The notes: generated by a model not told the origin, from the letters alone. A stretch of DNA of 64,000 bases from Planctomycetota bacterium (GCA_027623235.1 JAQBVJ010000006.1:42621-106620); one strand, 5' to 3'. Shown: positions 37,381 to 47,919, counted from the first letter of the stretch. Numbers and translations are program-made.

Positions 37381-38499
37381 TCACACGCGGGGCGGACTGA
37401 CCGTCACTTTCCAGTGATCCGTCTCCGACTGCTCGGTCGTGACATCGATGTCCAGGAATTCCCGCAGCACATCGATGTGCGTTTTCGAGTGGCGGGACAG
37501 TTCGAGCGTCCGAAACTGGCCACCACCGCTTCCCAGCGACGCTCCAATGCCAAGCGGCAACAGCAACTGGTCAGCGAGAAATTCGCCCACCGGGACGCCC
37601 GCTTTGAGATACCGCCGCGTCTGTCGCGCTGCATCCTCGGCGACCTGCTCGGCCCGCTTTGTTTTCTCGCCGAACCCGGTGAAGACCTCCGTGACATTCT
37701 TCGAGCGGACCTCAACGAACACCACGTTGCCGGGTCCGCGGAGACTGTCCACGATTTCCACCGATCCGTAATGCTCAGGCCAGTCGAGCTTCCTGGTCGC
37801 CGTCAAACATTCCCGCTCTGCAATAGAACGCGGCAGGCCGGAGACGATCGCGCGAACTCGCCGGTCGACGATTTTTCCGCGGGTCATCAGGTCGAGCCGG
37901 CCGAGTTTCGGCTCGGGAGTGATCGCCATTTCAACCCGGCCTCCACCAGCCGGATAGAATCCCGGCCGGACAAGAGCCAGCTTGATCTTCGGCCCCATCC
38001 GCTCAACAAGAGGCGCATACGCCTTCTGCAGAAAATCAAACGGGGGCGCCATCGGGTTGTGAGTACCGCCCTCGAAAGTCACTCGCGACGGCCCGTCGGC
38101 GACGATCAGCGCGGGGAGGATCGTCTGCAGAACAAGCATGGTGCTGCCGGCCGTGCCGATGTCGAAGTGGTAGTCACCCGCGGTGAGCTGCCCCGGAGTA
38201 AATTCAAAGCGGCTCGACCCGAGTTCGTCACCCGCGACAGACGCCATCGAAATTCGAGCTGCCGCTCGGAGAGCCGTCAAATGCTGCCGCTTCAGACCCG
38301 GCTTCTTCCGCCGAGCGCGGACGTTTTCAATCGTTACCGGCCGACCAGTCACGATCGACAGCGCGAGCGACGAACGGACAATCTGCCCGCCGCCTTCCCC
38401 CATGCTTCCGTCGATGGTGATCACGCCCGAGTCCCGTCTGCCAGCGTTCAATTCCCGAGCGGCTGTCGTTTCGTTTCCGCACGAGCCTTCGAGACACAA
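37381..38499 (-). CDS. rtcA: RNA 3'-terminal phosphate cyclase
   Basis: Converts RNA 3'-phosphate to a 2',3'-cyclic phosphate using ATP; cytoplasmic. 372 residues. ITIDGSMGEGGGQIVRSSLA is the N-terminal signature, RPGFYPAGGGRVEM matches the RCL/RtcA motif, and the late EFLADQLLLPLGIGASLGSG is typical. The adenylated His corresponds to the H of ELSRHSKTHID, aligned by pattern. The visible start is TTG 38499; GTG 38424 (VITIDGS) is the shorter alternative and equally plausible, as the sequence before the signature is not conserved. No rtcB or rtcR is nearby. Confidence 0.88.
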   Translation of the reverse strand: MCLEGSCGNETTAARELNAGRRDSGVITIDGSMGEGGGQIVRSSLALSIVTGRPVTIENVRARRKKPGLKRQHLTALRAAARISMASVAGDELGSSRFEFTPGQLTAGDYHFDIGTAGSTMLVLQTILPALIVADGPSRVTFEGGTHNPMAPPFDFLQKAYAPLVERMGPKIKLALVRPGFYPAGGGRVEMAITPEPKLGRLDLMTRGKIVDRRVRAIVSGLPRSIAERECLTATRKLDWPEHYGSVEIVDSLRGPGNVVFVEVRSKNVTEVFTGFGEKTKRAEQVAEDAARQTRRYLKAGVPVGEFLADQLLLPLGIGASLGSGGGQFRTLELSRHSKTHIDVLREFLDIDVTTEQSETDHWKVTVSPPRV

Positions 38500-38528
38500 C
38501 GTGCGAATTCAGGTTCGCCCCACGACAC

Positions 38529-38557
38529 GTCCCCTCTCCCCCGAGGGGAGAAGGGAC
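38529..38557. repeat. 29-bp palindrome, same core as 4288-4316
   Basis: CTCCCCCGAGGGGAG flanked by GTCCCCT and AAGGGAC. It lies in the short gap between the rtcA start and the gcvPB stop. Confidence 0.8.
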
Positions 38558-38571
38558 GAGTTCCGGGCGGC

Positions 38572-40035
<1,464 letters not shown>

Positions 40036-40091
40036 TGCTGCGTCCTGTGGTTGGAATTTGTTGTACGGAAAAACGCTCACACACGGAGCCG

Positions 40092-41492
40092 TCAGACACG
40101 CTGCCCGGTTGGCACCTTGATGTGCGGGGCGGCAACGCCGTCGCAGCTTGCGGTGACGCCGCTGCGGACAGCCTCGACCAGATCGTCGATTTCCTGGCGG
40201 CTGCGACATTCCGTGACCGCGACAAGGACGTGATCGTCCGGCCCGCCAAACGGTTTGAGTCCTGGCCCGACGTCGAAGCCGGACTGCTTCGCCCGTGCAA
40301 TGAACTCGTCGGCTCCGTCGCGGCACTTTAATGTGAACTCTTTAAAGAACGGCTGGTCGAATGCCATTTCCAGGCCATCGATCTCGCAGAGTTTCTTCGC
40401 CGCATAGTGAGCCTTGCTGCACGACAGGTTGGCCACTTCCTGGATTCCCTGCGGCCCCACCAGCGAGAGATACGCTGTCGCACGCAGAGCCAGCAGCCCC
40501 TGATTCGTGCAGATATTGCTGGTCGCTTTTTCCCGGCGAATGTGCTGCTCGCGAGCCTGAAGGTTGAGCACGAAGCATCGCTTGCCGTTTCGGTCGACTG
40601 TCTCACCGATGAGCCGTCCGGGCATCTGCCGCACGAATTTGTCCCGACAGGCGATGAGCCCCAGGAATGGCCCACCGAACTGCATCGGCGTCCCAAGTGA
40701 CTGGCCTTCCGCGACCGCGATGTCCGCTCCACATTCGGCCGGAGTCTTCAGGACGCCCAGGCTGATCGGATCAAACGATACGATGGCCAGTGCACCGTGG
40801 TTGTGAGCGATTTTTGTGAGTGCCTCGACCTGTTCCAGGCAGCCATAGAAGTTGGGTGTCTGAATGACGAGGCACGCCGTCGTTTCGTCAATTGCCTCGG
40901 CGACAACTGCCGGGTCGGCAACGCCATCGGGAGTTGGGACGACCGCCAGCTCGCAGCCGATCTGGCTCAGGTAAGTTTCCGCGATCTGCTGGTATTCGGG
41001 ATGGAGCGAACCAAGGACGACGACACGATCGTGCCGCTTCGTGATCCGCATCGCCATGAAGACCGCTTCGCTAACGGCCGTTCCGCCTTCGTAAAGGCTC
41101 GCGTTGGAAACGTCCATGCCCGTCAATTGGCAGATCAGCGTCTGAAACTCAAAGAACGCCTGCAGACTTCCCTGACTGGCTTCTGCCTGGTACGGCGTAT
41201 AGGCCGTGTAAAACTCGCTGCGGGAGGCGATCGCATCGACGGCCGCCGGGATAAAGTGATCGTAGACGCCTCCCCCCAGAAAGCACGTTCGGCTGGATCG
41301 ACCGCCGTTTCGGGCTGCGAGCTTCTGCACGTGCTGTTCGAGTTCCAGTTCGGTCAACGCCGCCGGAAGGTCGAGGTCGCGGCCGAGCCGGTGCTTTGCC
41401 GGAATCTGTTCGAAAAGAGCCTCAACGGATTCAACGCCGATTTTCGCGAGCATCTCGCGTTTCTCATCCGGCGTATTGAACAGGTAGCTCAA
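40092..41492 (-). CDS. gcvPA: Glycine dehydrogenase (decarboxylating) subunit 1
   Basis: The partner subunit of split P-protein; 466 residues. YLFNTPDEKREMLAKIGVES is the typical N-terminus, followed by FLGGGVYDHFIPAAVDAIAS, YTAYTPYQAEASQGSLQAFF and LTGMDVSNASLYEGGTAVSE. The start is TTG 41492, supported by GGGAGG 5 bases upstream. Splitting of gcvP into two genes is common outside proteobacteria. It lies 260 bp downstream of gcvH in the same direction. Confidence 0.97.
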   Translation of the reverse strand: MSYLFNTPDEKREMLAKIGVESVEALFEQIPAKHRLGRDLDLPAALTELELEQHVQKLAARNGGRSSRTCFLGGGVYDHFIPAAVDAIASRSEFYTAYTPYQAEASQGSLQAFFEFQTLICQLTGMDVSNASLYEGGTAVSEAVFMAMRITKRHDRVVVLGSLHPEYQQIAETYLSQIGCELAVVPTPDGVADPAVVAEAIDETTACLVIQTPNFYGCLEQVEALTKIAHNHGALAIVSFDPISLGVLKTPAECGADIAVAEGQSLGTPMQFGGPFLGLIACRDKFVRQMPGRLIGETVDRNGKRCFVLNLQAREQHIRREKATSNICTNQGLLALRATAYLSLVGPQGIQEVANLSCSKAHYAAKKLCEIDGLEMAFDQPFFKEFTLKCRDGADEFIARAKQSGFDVGPGLKPFGGPDDHVLVAVTECRSRQEIDDLVEAVRSGVTASCDGVAAPHIKVPTGQRV

Positions 41493-41686
41493 GGCAACCT
41501 CCCTGTCTGGTGGGCAACTGAATGCGAGACTTATCGCTCGCTGCGGAATGATTCCGGAAAAGGGACTGAAGCCGCTTCCCCGGTGAGGTCGTAGTTTGAC
41601 GTGGAACTCGCACCGATCAACTCACGGGAGTCAGGAACCCCGGTAGTTCCCGTGGAAGATCTGCGAATCTCGCCCCGCTTGACGAC

Positions 41687-41732
41687 TTTCTCGCCTTTGA
41701 GGGGACCGGTTTCTCGCCATTGAGGGGACCGG
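41687..41732. repeat. 23-bp tandem duplication
   Basis: Two adjacent copies of TTTCTCGCC(T/A)TTGAGGGGACCGG (41687-41709 and 41710-41732), differing at one base, in the gcvH-gcvPA gap. Next to it, ACTGACT (41737-41743) and AGTCAGT (41751-41757) form a 7-bp hairpin overlapping the gcvH stop, without a T-run. Confidence 0.8.
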
Positions 41733-41752
41733 CCTGACTGACTCACCGCCAG

Positions 41753-42136
41753 TCAGTGCGATTCCGACTCGCAGTGCTGCAGGTAGCCTGCCCGGTCGAG
41801 AAGCGAATCCAGACCGCCGCCGGAGATCCTGACCTTCACCATCCACCCGCGTCCGAAGGCATCTTCGGACAGGGCGTCAAGATCGTCGGGCAGCCCGTCG
41901 TTCACCTCGACGACTTCTCCGGTGACCGGTGCGTAGAGGTCAGAAACGGCTTTCACACTCTCGACTTCGCCGAAAGTCTCACCCGCCGTCAACTGAGTTC
42001 CCGCCGCCGGCAGGTCAACGTACACGAGGTCCGTCAGGGCGGTCACAGCGAAATCGGTAATCCCGATGGTCGCGATGTCTCCATCGACCGCCACCCATTC
42101 ATGAGTTTTCGCGTACTTCAGCGATTCCAGATCCAT
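41753..42136 (-). CDS. gcvH: Glycine cleavage system H protein
   Basis: The lipoyl carrier of the glycine cleavage system; 127 residues. The lipoylated lysine is in GEVESVKAVSDLYAPVTGEV, the family signature, and FAVTALTDLVYVDLPAAG precedes it. The N-terminus MDLESLKYAKTHEWVAVDGD is standard. It reads toward gcvPA and gcvPB, in the order H-PA-PB, and gcvT is not adjacent. rpiB lies upstream at 83 bp in the same direction. Confidence 0.97.
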   Translation of the reverse strand: MDLESLKYAKTHEWVAVDGDIATIGITDFAVTALTDLVYVDLPAAGTQLTAGETFGEVESVKAVSDLYAPVTGEVVEVNDGLPDDLDALSEDAFGRGWMVKVRISGGGLDSLLDRAGYLQHCESESH

Positions 42137-42219
42137 CTGACGGACTCCGGTCCATTTTGAGTGATTGATTTTTTAAAGAGTGAGTTTCGACGACTCGACA
42201 GTTCAGACGACTTGACAGA

Positions 42220-42693
42220 TCAACAGAAGTCGCTCGGCTCTGATCCGTTCTGTTGAGACTCGACCTGCGAAATCTTGTCGACCCGCCGGGCGTGTCGACC
42301 GCCTTCAAATTCCGTCCGGATCCAGACATCGACGATTCGCTCAAGCGATTCTTCGCCGATCAGGTCGGCCGACAGACAAAGGACATTGGCATCGTTGTGC
42401 CGACGGCTCATTTCCGCGTTGAGCGAGTCGTCGACTTTGGCCGCTCGAACGCGGCGAAACTTGTTCGCGGCGATGCACATTCCAATCCCCGTCCCGCAGA
42501 TGAGGATCCCTCGATCGATTCCGCCGTCCGAGACTTCTCCAGCGACTTTGCACGCAAAGTCCGGGTAATCCACGCTTTCGGATTCGTTGTCGGCACCAAA
42601 ATCCTCGCAGTCATGGCCGAGGGCACGGACCATTTCCAGGACCTTGGCCTTCATGGCCACTCCGCGATGATCACTGGCAACTGCAATCTTCAT
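42220..42693 (-). CDS. rpiB: Ribose 5-phosphate isomerase B
   Basis: Interconverts ribose 5-phosphate and ribulose 5-phosphate; 157 residues. KIAVASDHRGVAMKAKV is the start motif, and GILICGTGIGMCIAANKFR carries the catalytic Cys. DANVLCLSADLIGEE is the usual C-terminal motif. ATG 42693 is chosen because the annotated family starts MKIA(I/V)ASDH; the frame is open to 42726. It ends 83 bp before gcvH on the same strand. It relates to the ribokinase at 20474 only through the pathway, not by position. Confidence 0.95.
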   Translation of the reverse strand: MKIAVASDHRGVAMKAKVLEMVRALGHDCEDFGADNESESVDYPDFACKVAGEVSDGGIDRGILICGTGIGMCIAANKFRRVRAAKVDDSLNAEMSRRHNDANVLCLSADLIGEESLERIVDVWIRTEFEGGRHARRVDKISQVESQQNGSEPSDFC

Positions 42694-42723
42694 TTTTATT
42701 CCCGCGACGGAAGGGTCGCTCAA

Positions 42724-42771
42724 CAAACAGTCTCAGCTTGAAAAACAGTCTCAGCTTGAAAAACAGTCTCA
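42724..42771. repeat. Three short tandem units AAACAGTCTCAGCTTGAA
   Basis: Three copies of an 18-bp unit, the last incomplete, upstream of rpiB. No gene reads across it. Confidence 0.75.
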
Positions 42772-42944
42772 ATGGGCGAGCGCCCGATTTCCCGTGAACC
42801 CGTAAAAGGGGGTGAGTGGCGGAAACCGATTTCGGGCACAAACCTCATTCAATCATGAAAAAGTCGTGTTGGAAACCGCAAGCACTCGGCTGTGTGACGA
42901 TCAGAAATGTGTGACGATCAGAGCTGTCAGATAATCAGAAATGA

Positions 42945-44030
42945 CTATTCAGGCAGTGGCAGCTCAGAAAGAACTGCCTCCAGGTGTTTTCGAATCGCGT
43001 CGCGGCACTGCTCGTATTCCTGCATTCCCCCGCCGATCGGATCGGGGATATCCGAACCGTCCTGCGAGAGCACCCGAACGCGATTCTCAAGATCGGGTCG
43101 GTGGGCGAGAACTGCAGCGCGGTGGCCGCGCGTCATGGTGTAGACGAAATCGGCATGGTTCAGCAAGCGTTCACTCAGAGGCTGGCTCTCGTGCCCGGAC
43201 AGGTCGATCCCCTCGCGCCGCATGAGCTCCGCAGATTCCGGACTGGCCGGCGATCCGTACCCCGCGGCAACGCCGGCTGAGGCCACGAAAAAGCCGAGAT
43301 CAGGCAGCTCGTCCGGATTCACTCCGAGTTTTTTCGCGAGCATGTCGCGGCAAAGTGCCTCCGCCATGGGACTTCGACAGGTATTGCCGGTACAGACAAA
43401 AACCAGCACTTCATTGGTCATCCGTCGGACATTGCTTTCCGAAACGACGCCGAGGTGTTTGAGCGACCAGGAGTCGTCACGAATCGTCAGAACTGTTGCC
43501 CCTGTCGGGAATTGCGGCTCACCGTTGTCGATGAGCAAGGCAGCCTGGCCGGCGAGAAGCGACTCCAGCTCTTTCGCACTGGCGAACTCCCGCGAAACGA
43601 CGAGCGGCCCGGAGACGTATCGGGCGATTTCCGCCGGAATTGTGGCCCCCGAGACTCGAAATGCGACCGGGTCGCCGAGCGTTTTCAGGACAGATTCCGG
43701 CAATGCGGATCCGAGCCCCCCTTCGGTCGCTTCCGCGGCAAATTCCAGCACAACAGGACCGGGCCAGCCCCGCGAAACAAGCTTCGTGGCGATTCGACCG
43801 AGCTTCGGTAGGAAATCTGCGGCATCCTCGGCGGAACGTGGCATCAGGGCGATCTGATCCGAAATCTCTCTCAGCCGCGCCACCGCCTCCGCCGAGACTC
43901 CGTGGACAGCAAGCACGTAACCAGACTCCAGCGGCAATCCGACGATCTGACCATCAGTCAGGCTCTGCGCCGAGCGGTGAATCACGTCCCGCTGATCATC
44001 CGCTGTGCCGTACTGGATAACTTCCGCCAT
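42945..44030 (-). CDS. YrdC-like / low-molecular-weight phosphatase fusion
   Basis: 361 residues. Residues 1-205 follow the YrdC/Sua5 (threonylcarbamoyl-AMP synthase) fold: GLPLESGYVLAV at the position of FPTET.YGL, KLVSRGWPGPVVLEF at WPGPLTLVL, and DPVAFRVSGATIPAEIARY at the V.VR.P segment. The KxR and SAN motifs of active Sua5 are not evident, so this half may be inactive. From residue 207 a low-molecular-weight protein tyrosine phosphatase begins: FVCTGNTCRSP gives the CX5R loop (C213, R219), and a DP motif (SDIPDPIGGG) holds the general acid. Sua5 and LMW-PTP are neighbours in Bacillus (ywlC, ywlE), which fits the fusion. Confidence 0.88.
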   Translation of the reverse strand: MAEVIQYGTADDQRDVIHRSAQSLTDGQIVGLPLESGYVLAVHGVSAEAVARLREISDQIALMPRSAEDAADFLPKLGRIATKLVSRGWPGPVVLEFAAEATEGGLGSALPESVLKTLGDPVAFRVSGATIPAEIARYVSGPLVVSREFASAKELESLLAGQAALLIDNGEPQFPTGATVLTIRDDSWSLKHLGVVSESNVRRMTNEVLVFVCTGNTCRSPMAEALCRDMLAKKLGVNPDELPDLGFFVASAGVAAGYGSPASPESAELMRREGIDLSGHESQPLSERLLNHADFVYTMTRGHRAAVLAHRPDLENRVRVLSQDGSDIPDPIGGGMQEYEQCRDAIRKHLEAVLSELPLPE

Positions 44031-44374
44031 GAGTGGATAAGGTCTCCGTTTTGACCGGCCAACGTTGAGAACTGAAGGCTCCGGGACAGACCGAAATCGC
44101 CGAAAGTTGCTTCACAGACGGCATTTGAGGCGAGAATCCTATCGATCGTTTCGGCCGGATTCAACCGGCACGCATCGCGGCGCGTTTCGGGAAGCTCAGT
44201 TCAGCCGACGGCCTGGCCTGCCGATTTCCTCACCGGCACTACCGGCCGGGCACGGACTCCGGTACGGTTCTGGCTTCCTGACGAAACCGCCCCTCTCGGC
44301 GAGAGTTCCGCCAGAAAACGACGACTCACCGCGAACAGTCCTGCTGTTCGAAATTGAAACATCCAGGATTCACC
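44031..44374. other. Divergent intergenic region
   Basis: 344 bases between the fusion gene (minus) and the methyltransferase (plus). Both promoters should lie here, but no convincing -35/-10 pair stands out. There is no ORF with support, no hairpin of note and no RNA gene. Confidence 0.4.
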
Positions 44375-45097
44375 ATGCCTGTCCCTCGTCTTCGTTCCGG
44401 TTCGACACGCGTCAGGCAGTCTTTGAGACGATTTGTCGAATTCAAAGGCATCCGGCGGGCTCACGACAGCGACTACCGCGACACTGTCAAAAAGCTCTAC
44501 GACGGCCCCCGCGGTGCGGCGATCCGGTTAAGCAGTGTCATCTCTCTGCACGACCCGCTGGTCGGGTACATGCTGAGGTCCGGTCAATTTGACATTGGGC
44601 GTTTTCGCAGCATCCTCGACGTCGGCTCCGGATCTGGACAGATTCTCCGCCACGTCCTGCGTCAAACCGGCGACGATGTCCGAATCGTCGCGTGTGATCT
44701 CTCGCCCAACATGCTGCATCGGGCGAGGCTGCGGCTGAAGAGCGATCGACCTCAGTTCGTCGCAGCCGATATGAAGAACCTCCCGTTTGCTGATGAGAGT
44801 TTTGACTGCATCACCTGCGGCTGGGTCATCGAGCATCTTCCCGACCCGAGACCCGGCCTGCGCGAAATGTTGCGAGTTCTGCAGCCCGGCGGCAGCCTCC
44901 TTCTGATGGCGACCGAAGATACGCTCACCGGAGCTCTTTCCAGCCGCACCTGGAAGTGCCGCACCTACAACCGCGACGAGCTCCGCGAAGCCTGCGAAGA
45001 AGTCGGCTTCGAGTGGACTCAGCAGTTCTGGTTTACGCGAATGCACCGGGCTCTTCGCCTGGGAGGAATTCTCGTTGAGGTCCGCAAGCCCGTCTGA
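44375..45097 (+). CDS. Class I SAM-dependent methyltransferase
   Basis: 240 residues. ILDVGSGSGQILRHVLR is motif I, VRIVACDLSPNMLHRARLRL is motif II, FVAADMKNLPFADESFDCI is the motif III/IV region, and VLQPGGSLLLMATED the post-motif. The UbiE/Methyltransf_11 pattern is clear, but the substrate is unknown. The basic N-terminal segment (RSGSTRVRQSLRRF) is unusual and may be an extension. ATG 44375 is preferred to TTG 44354. murD follows 101 bp downstream on the same strand. Confidence 0.88.
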   Translation: MPVPRLRSGSTRVRQSLRRFVEFKGIRRAHDSDYRDTVKKLYDGPRGAAIRLSSVISLHDPLVGYMLRSGQFDIGRFRSILDVGSGSGQILRHVLRQTGDDVRIVACDLSPNMLHRARLRLKSDRPQFVAADMKNLPFADESFDCITCGWVIEHLPDPRPGLREMLRVLQPGGSLLLMATEDTLTGALSSRTWKCRTYNRDELREACEEVGFEWTQQFWFTRMHRALRLGGILVEVRKPV

Positions 45098-45198
45098 ACC
45101 CGGCAGCCGGCGTTGCTCAACCTGATCGTTGAAACCCGATCTTCAGTTTCCCGCCGCTCTGCGCCAGACTTCGCGAGTTCGACGGAGCGAGACTGAGC

Positions 45199-46584
45199 AT
45201 GACTTCCGGAAGCCCGATTTTCCCGATCACGCGCGACACCGACTGGCACGGCCGACGGGTCACCGTCATGGGTCTGGGCTCATTTGGAGGCGGAATCGCC
45301 GTCGTCCGTTTCTTCGCCGAACGCGGGGCCAGGGTCCTGGTCAGCGACCGCAAGGACGAGTCGGCTCTCGCAGAGTCCATCGCAAGTCTCGCCGATCTTG
45401 CCGGCGTCGAGTACCGGCTCGGCAGCAACGAGTGGTCACACGTTGAGAATGCCGAGCTCGTCATCGTGAACCCGGCCGTGCCGCCGTCCGACGTGATTTA
45501 CCGCCGGCTGATGACTTCGGGGATTCCCTGTTCAACCGAAATCGGATTGTTCTGGCAGCTCAATCGATCGCGCGTCATCGGGGTCACCGGCAGCAACGGC
45601 AAGTCGACCACGACGGCGTTGACTCACCACGTGCTCGACGCATCGCTTGCAACCGGACGAGCCTGGCTGGGAGGAAACATCGGTGGCAGTCTGCTGCTGC
45701 GACTGGACGAGATTCAGCCAGAAGACTGGGTCGTGCTTGAGCTGAGCAGTTTTCAACTGAAAGCCCTCGACCGGATCAAAGCCCGACCGGACGTCGCCGT
45801 TGTGACGAACTTTGCTCCCAACCACCTCGACTGGCACGGCACGCTGGACGACTACCGGGAATCGAAACAGGCGTTGCTTCGCTGGCAGACCGAGGATGAC
45901 TTCTGCGTGCTGACTCCTGGAGAAGTAGTCGCCGACTGGCCATCTCAGGCACAGCGGATCCACGCCGGAAATCCGGAGCTGCCACCAATGAGGCTCCGCG
46001 GCAACCATAATCGGGAAAACGCCATCAACGCCGTCTCGGCTGTCACAGCGGCGATGCTCATCGACGCCCGAGATCGGGGAGAGTCAAAACCGTCGCCCGT
46101 TGCCCTGACGGCCTTGTCGACATTTCTGCCGCTGCCGCACCGACTGGCATCGATCGCGGCCGCGGCCGGGCGGACGTTTTACGATGACTCAATCGCGACG
46201 ACTCCGGAGTCAGCCATCGCGGCGCTCAACTCGTTCGACGAGCCAATCGTCCTGCTGGCTGGCGGCTCCGACAAGAAACTCGACCTTTCCGAGTTCGCCG
46301 CGGCGATCGCGAAAAGCGTGAAGGCCGTCGCCCTGCTCGGCACGACGGGGCCGAAACTCGACGAGTTGATCTCAGCGCGAAACCCCGGACTCGTCCGACT
46401 TCAAGCGGACTCCCTCCGATCGGCCTTCGACTGGGCCGTCGCGCAGTCGTCTCCAGGCGACGTCGTTCTGCTCTCGCCCGGCTGCGCCAGCCTTGACTGG
46501 TTCCGCAACTTCAAGGACCGCGGCGAGCAGTTTACGAAACTCGCAACCGACTGGTGCGACCGGCTCTCCAGCGGCGCCCCATAG
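45199..46584 (+). CDS. murD: UDP-N-acetylmuramoylalanine--D-glutamate ligase
   Basis: Adds D-glutamate to UDP-MurNAc-L-Ala in peptidoglycan synthesis; cytoplasmic. 461 residues. VIGVTGSNGKSTTTALTHHV is the ATP-binding loop, VVTNFAPNHLDWHGTLDDY carries the conserved metal/phosphate region (N-HLD-H), and PHRLASIAAAAGRTFYDDSI with LLAGGSDKKLDLSEF marks the C-terminal domain. An intact murD is relevant because early reports described planctomycetes as lacking peptidoglycan. No other mur or fts gene flanks it, so it lies outside the dcw cluster. Confidence 0.96.
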   Translation: MTSGSPIFPITRDTDWHGRRVTVMGLGSFGGGIAVVRFFAERGARVLVSDRKDESALAESIASLADLAGVEYRLGSNEWSHVENAELVIVNPAVPPSDVIYRRLMTSGIPCSTEIGLFWQLNRSRVIGVTGSNGKSTTTALTHHVLDASLATGRAWLGGNIGGSLLLRLDEIQPEDWVVLELSSFQLKALDRIKARPDVAVVTNFAPNHLDWHGTLDDYRESKQALLRWQTEDDFCVLTPGEVVADWPSQAQRIHAGNPELPPMRLRGNHNRENAINAVSAVTAAMLIDARDRGESKPSPVALTALSTFLPLPHRLASIAAAAGRTFYDDSIATTPESAIAALNSFDEPIVLLAGGSDKKLDLSEFAAAIAKSVKAVALLGTTGPKLDELISARNPGLVRLQADSLRSAFDWAVAQSSPGDVVLLSPGCASLDWFRNFKDRGEQFTKLATDWCDRLSSGAP

Positions 46585-46610
46585 GACATTGGCATCCGTC
46601 CTGCGCAGCC

Positions 46611-46678
46611 TGCTGATTGTCGCCTTTCGCTGCGCGAAAGCAGCGCTACTTTCGCGGAGCGAAAGGCGACATTCAGCA
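46611..46678. repeat. Palindromic repeat, copy B (same family as 5528-5595)
   Basis: Arms at 46611-46640 and 46649-46678 around the same CAGCGCTA loop. It lies 26 bp after the murD stop, so it may end the murD transcript. The arms here have a few more mismatches than in the first copy, and neither copy is next to a transposase. Confidence 0.9.
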
Positions 46679-46735
46679 CAACTCTGGTGTCAGTGGGCTT
46701 ACGCCGTTCCGCTATTTTTCAACGACGGCTTGTTT

Positions 46736-47077
46736 TCATCGGCCGCTTAACAGCCAGAGGCTGTAAACATCAACTCCCCCCACAACTGCCACTCCGAGCC
46801 ACACGACGCCTCGCGCATAAGCCTTGTGTTTCTGCAGCAGCGTGTGAATCAGCGCGAGCACAAATGCCGTCATGCTCAGCTTGAACCAGATCATCCCCTT
46901 CAGACCCCAGCCGTCGATGAAGTAGCGGGCAATCGGGTTCGCCTCAACGTGCTGCTGCGTGACGAGCAGACGGTACGTCAGGAAAATATCGAGCCCGCTG
47001 AGCACGACGTAAACCCACGTCGCCGGCCAGCTCAGCCAGGTCAAATCGTGAGCGGAGTTTGTTTTCGCTTCCGTCAT
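46736..47077 (-). CDS. Small membrane protein (DUF5658-like)
   Basis: 113 residues with three hydrophobic helices (TWVYVVLSGLDIFLTYRLL, FKLSMTAFVLALIHTLL, VVWLGVAVVGGVDVYSLWLL). The first helix, GLDIFLTYRLLV, followed by EANPIARYFIDGWGLKGMIWFK, fits the DUF5658 pattern (D...T...EANP). No function is known. It is convergent with murD and the palindromic repeat lies between their ends. Confidence 0.78.
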   Translation of the reverse strand: MTEAKTNSAHDLTWLSWPATWVYVVLSGLDIFLTYRLLVTQQHVEANPIARYFIDGWGLKGMIWFKLSMTAFVLALIHTLLQKHKAYARGVVWLGVAVVGGVDVYSLWLLSGR

Positions 47078-47433
47078 AAATTCCTCTGCGAGTCTTCGAT
47101 CTGTCGCCGCGAGCCGCCCCTGGGCAGTCTGTTAAATAGTGGCATGGGTATCCTGCCCATGCGGAATTCTGAATGGATCACGGCCTGGAAGGCCGCACCA
47201 CTACGGTTTTCAACGGGTTGTCAGCCGTCGAGAAAACGATCGATCGGCCAGTACCACGACGTCCGTCTTGCCGAGCGGACAGACTGCGAAGAATCTCCCC
47301 GCTCGTCAACGTTGTCTGATTCTGACTCCGCAGCGAGGCTCCAAGGTTTCGGCAAACGAGTCCAGGTGAGTCCCGCTGGAAAACTCATTAAGCTCCGCAA
47401 GACGCTTCGAAACTCACCGATCAAGACTGACTG
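47078..47433. other. Gap upstream of the MEKHLA gene
   Basis: 356 bases without a supportable gene. Near 47142-47162 there is a short palindrome (GCATGGG ... CCCATGC), and CCTGGAAGGCCGCACCAC near 47185 is a phrase common in dispersed planctomycete repeats. No RNA gene is seen. Confidence 0.4.
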
Positions 47434-47919
47434 ATGCCGCTCTGGGAAGAACACGACTGGATTCCGCAGACTCAGATTCTGCTGAATTCGTACGCGCGCT
47501 TTGTTGGAGAAGAACTGCTCGACCGGAGCGGCCCCGCGGCGAATGACGCCGAGCTGGCCGAGCAGGCGCGACGCTTGTTCGAGGCTCCGTTCGTTGTCGT
47601 CTCGCACGGCACACAGGACGACCCGATTCTCAACTACGGCAACGCGGCGGCTCTCGAACTGTGGCGGATTTCGATTCCCGATCTGCTTGAAACACCCTCC
47701 CGGAAAACGGCCGAACCGATGCATCGTGACGAGCGGCAGCGGCTGCTGGAGCGGACCGCGCGGGACGGCTTTGTCGACGATTACCGCGGCGTCCGCATCG
47801 CGACAACCGGACAGCGGTTCCTCATCGAACGGGCGACAGTCTGGAATCTGGTCGACGAAACCGGTGAGCGGGTCGGCCAGGCGGCGACGTTTTCCGAATG
47901 GACCTTTCTTAATGACTGA
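47434..47919 (+). CDS. MEKHLA domain-containing protein
   Basis: 161 residues. ILLNSYARFVGEELLDR, then FVVVSHGTQDDPILNYGNAAALELW and RDGFVDDYRGVRIATTGQRF, are the MEKHLA (PAS-like) pattern known from bacterial and plant proteins. The domain is presumed to sense or bind a ligand, but its function in bacteria is not established. The stop overlaps the recG start by eight bases (ATGACTGA), so translation is coupled to recG. ATG 47434 is the chosen start. Confidence 0.85.
   Translation: MPLWEEHDWIPQTQILLNSYARFVGEELLDRSGPAANDAELAEQARRLFEAPFVVVSHGTQDDPILNYGNAAALELWRISIPDLLETPSRKTAEPMHRDERQRLLERTARDGFVDDYRGVRIATTGQRFLIERATVWNLVDETGERVGQAATFSEWTFLND

Noticed and set aside
41493..41752. Possible glycine riboswitch upstream of gcvPA
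   Set aside because: No tandem aptamer pattern could be read. The duplication here is a simple 23-bp direct repeat and the 7-bp hairpin is at the gcvH stop.
47501..47911. Long form of the recG frame
   Set aside because: Its first 137 codons overlap the MEKHLA gene in another frame and show Ser/Arg-rich noise.
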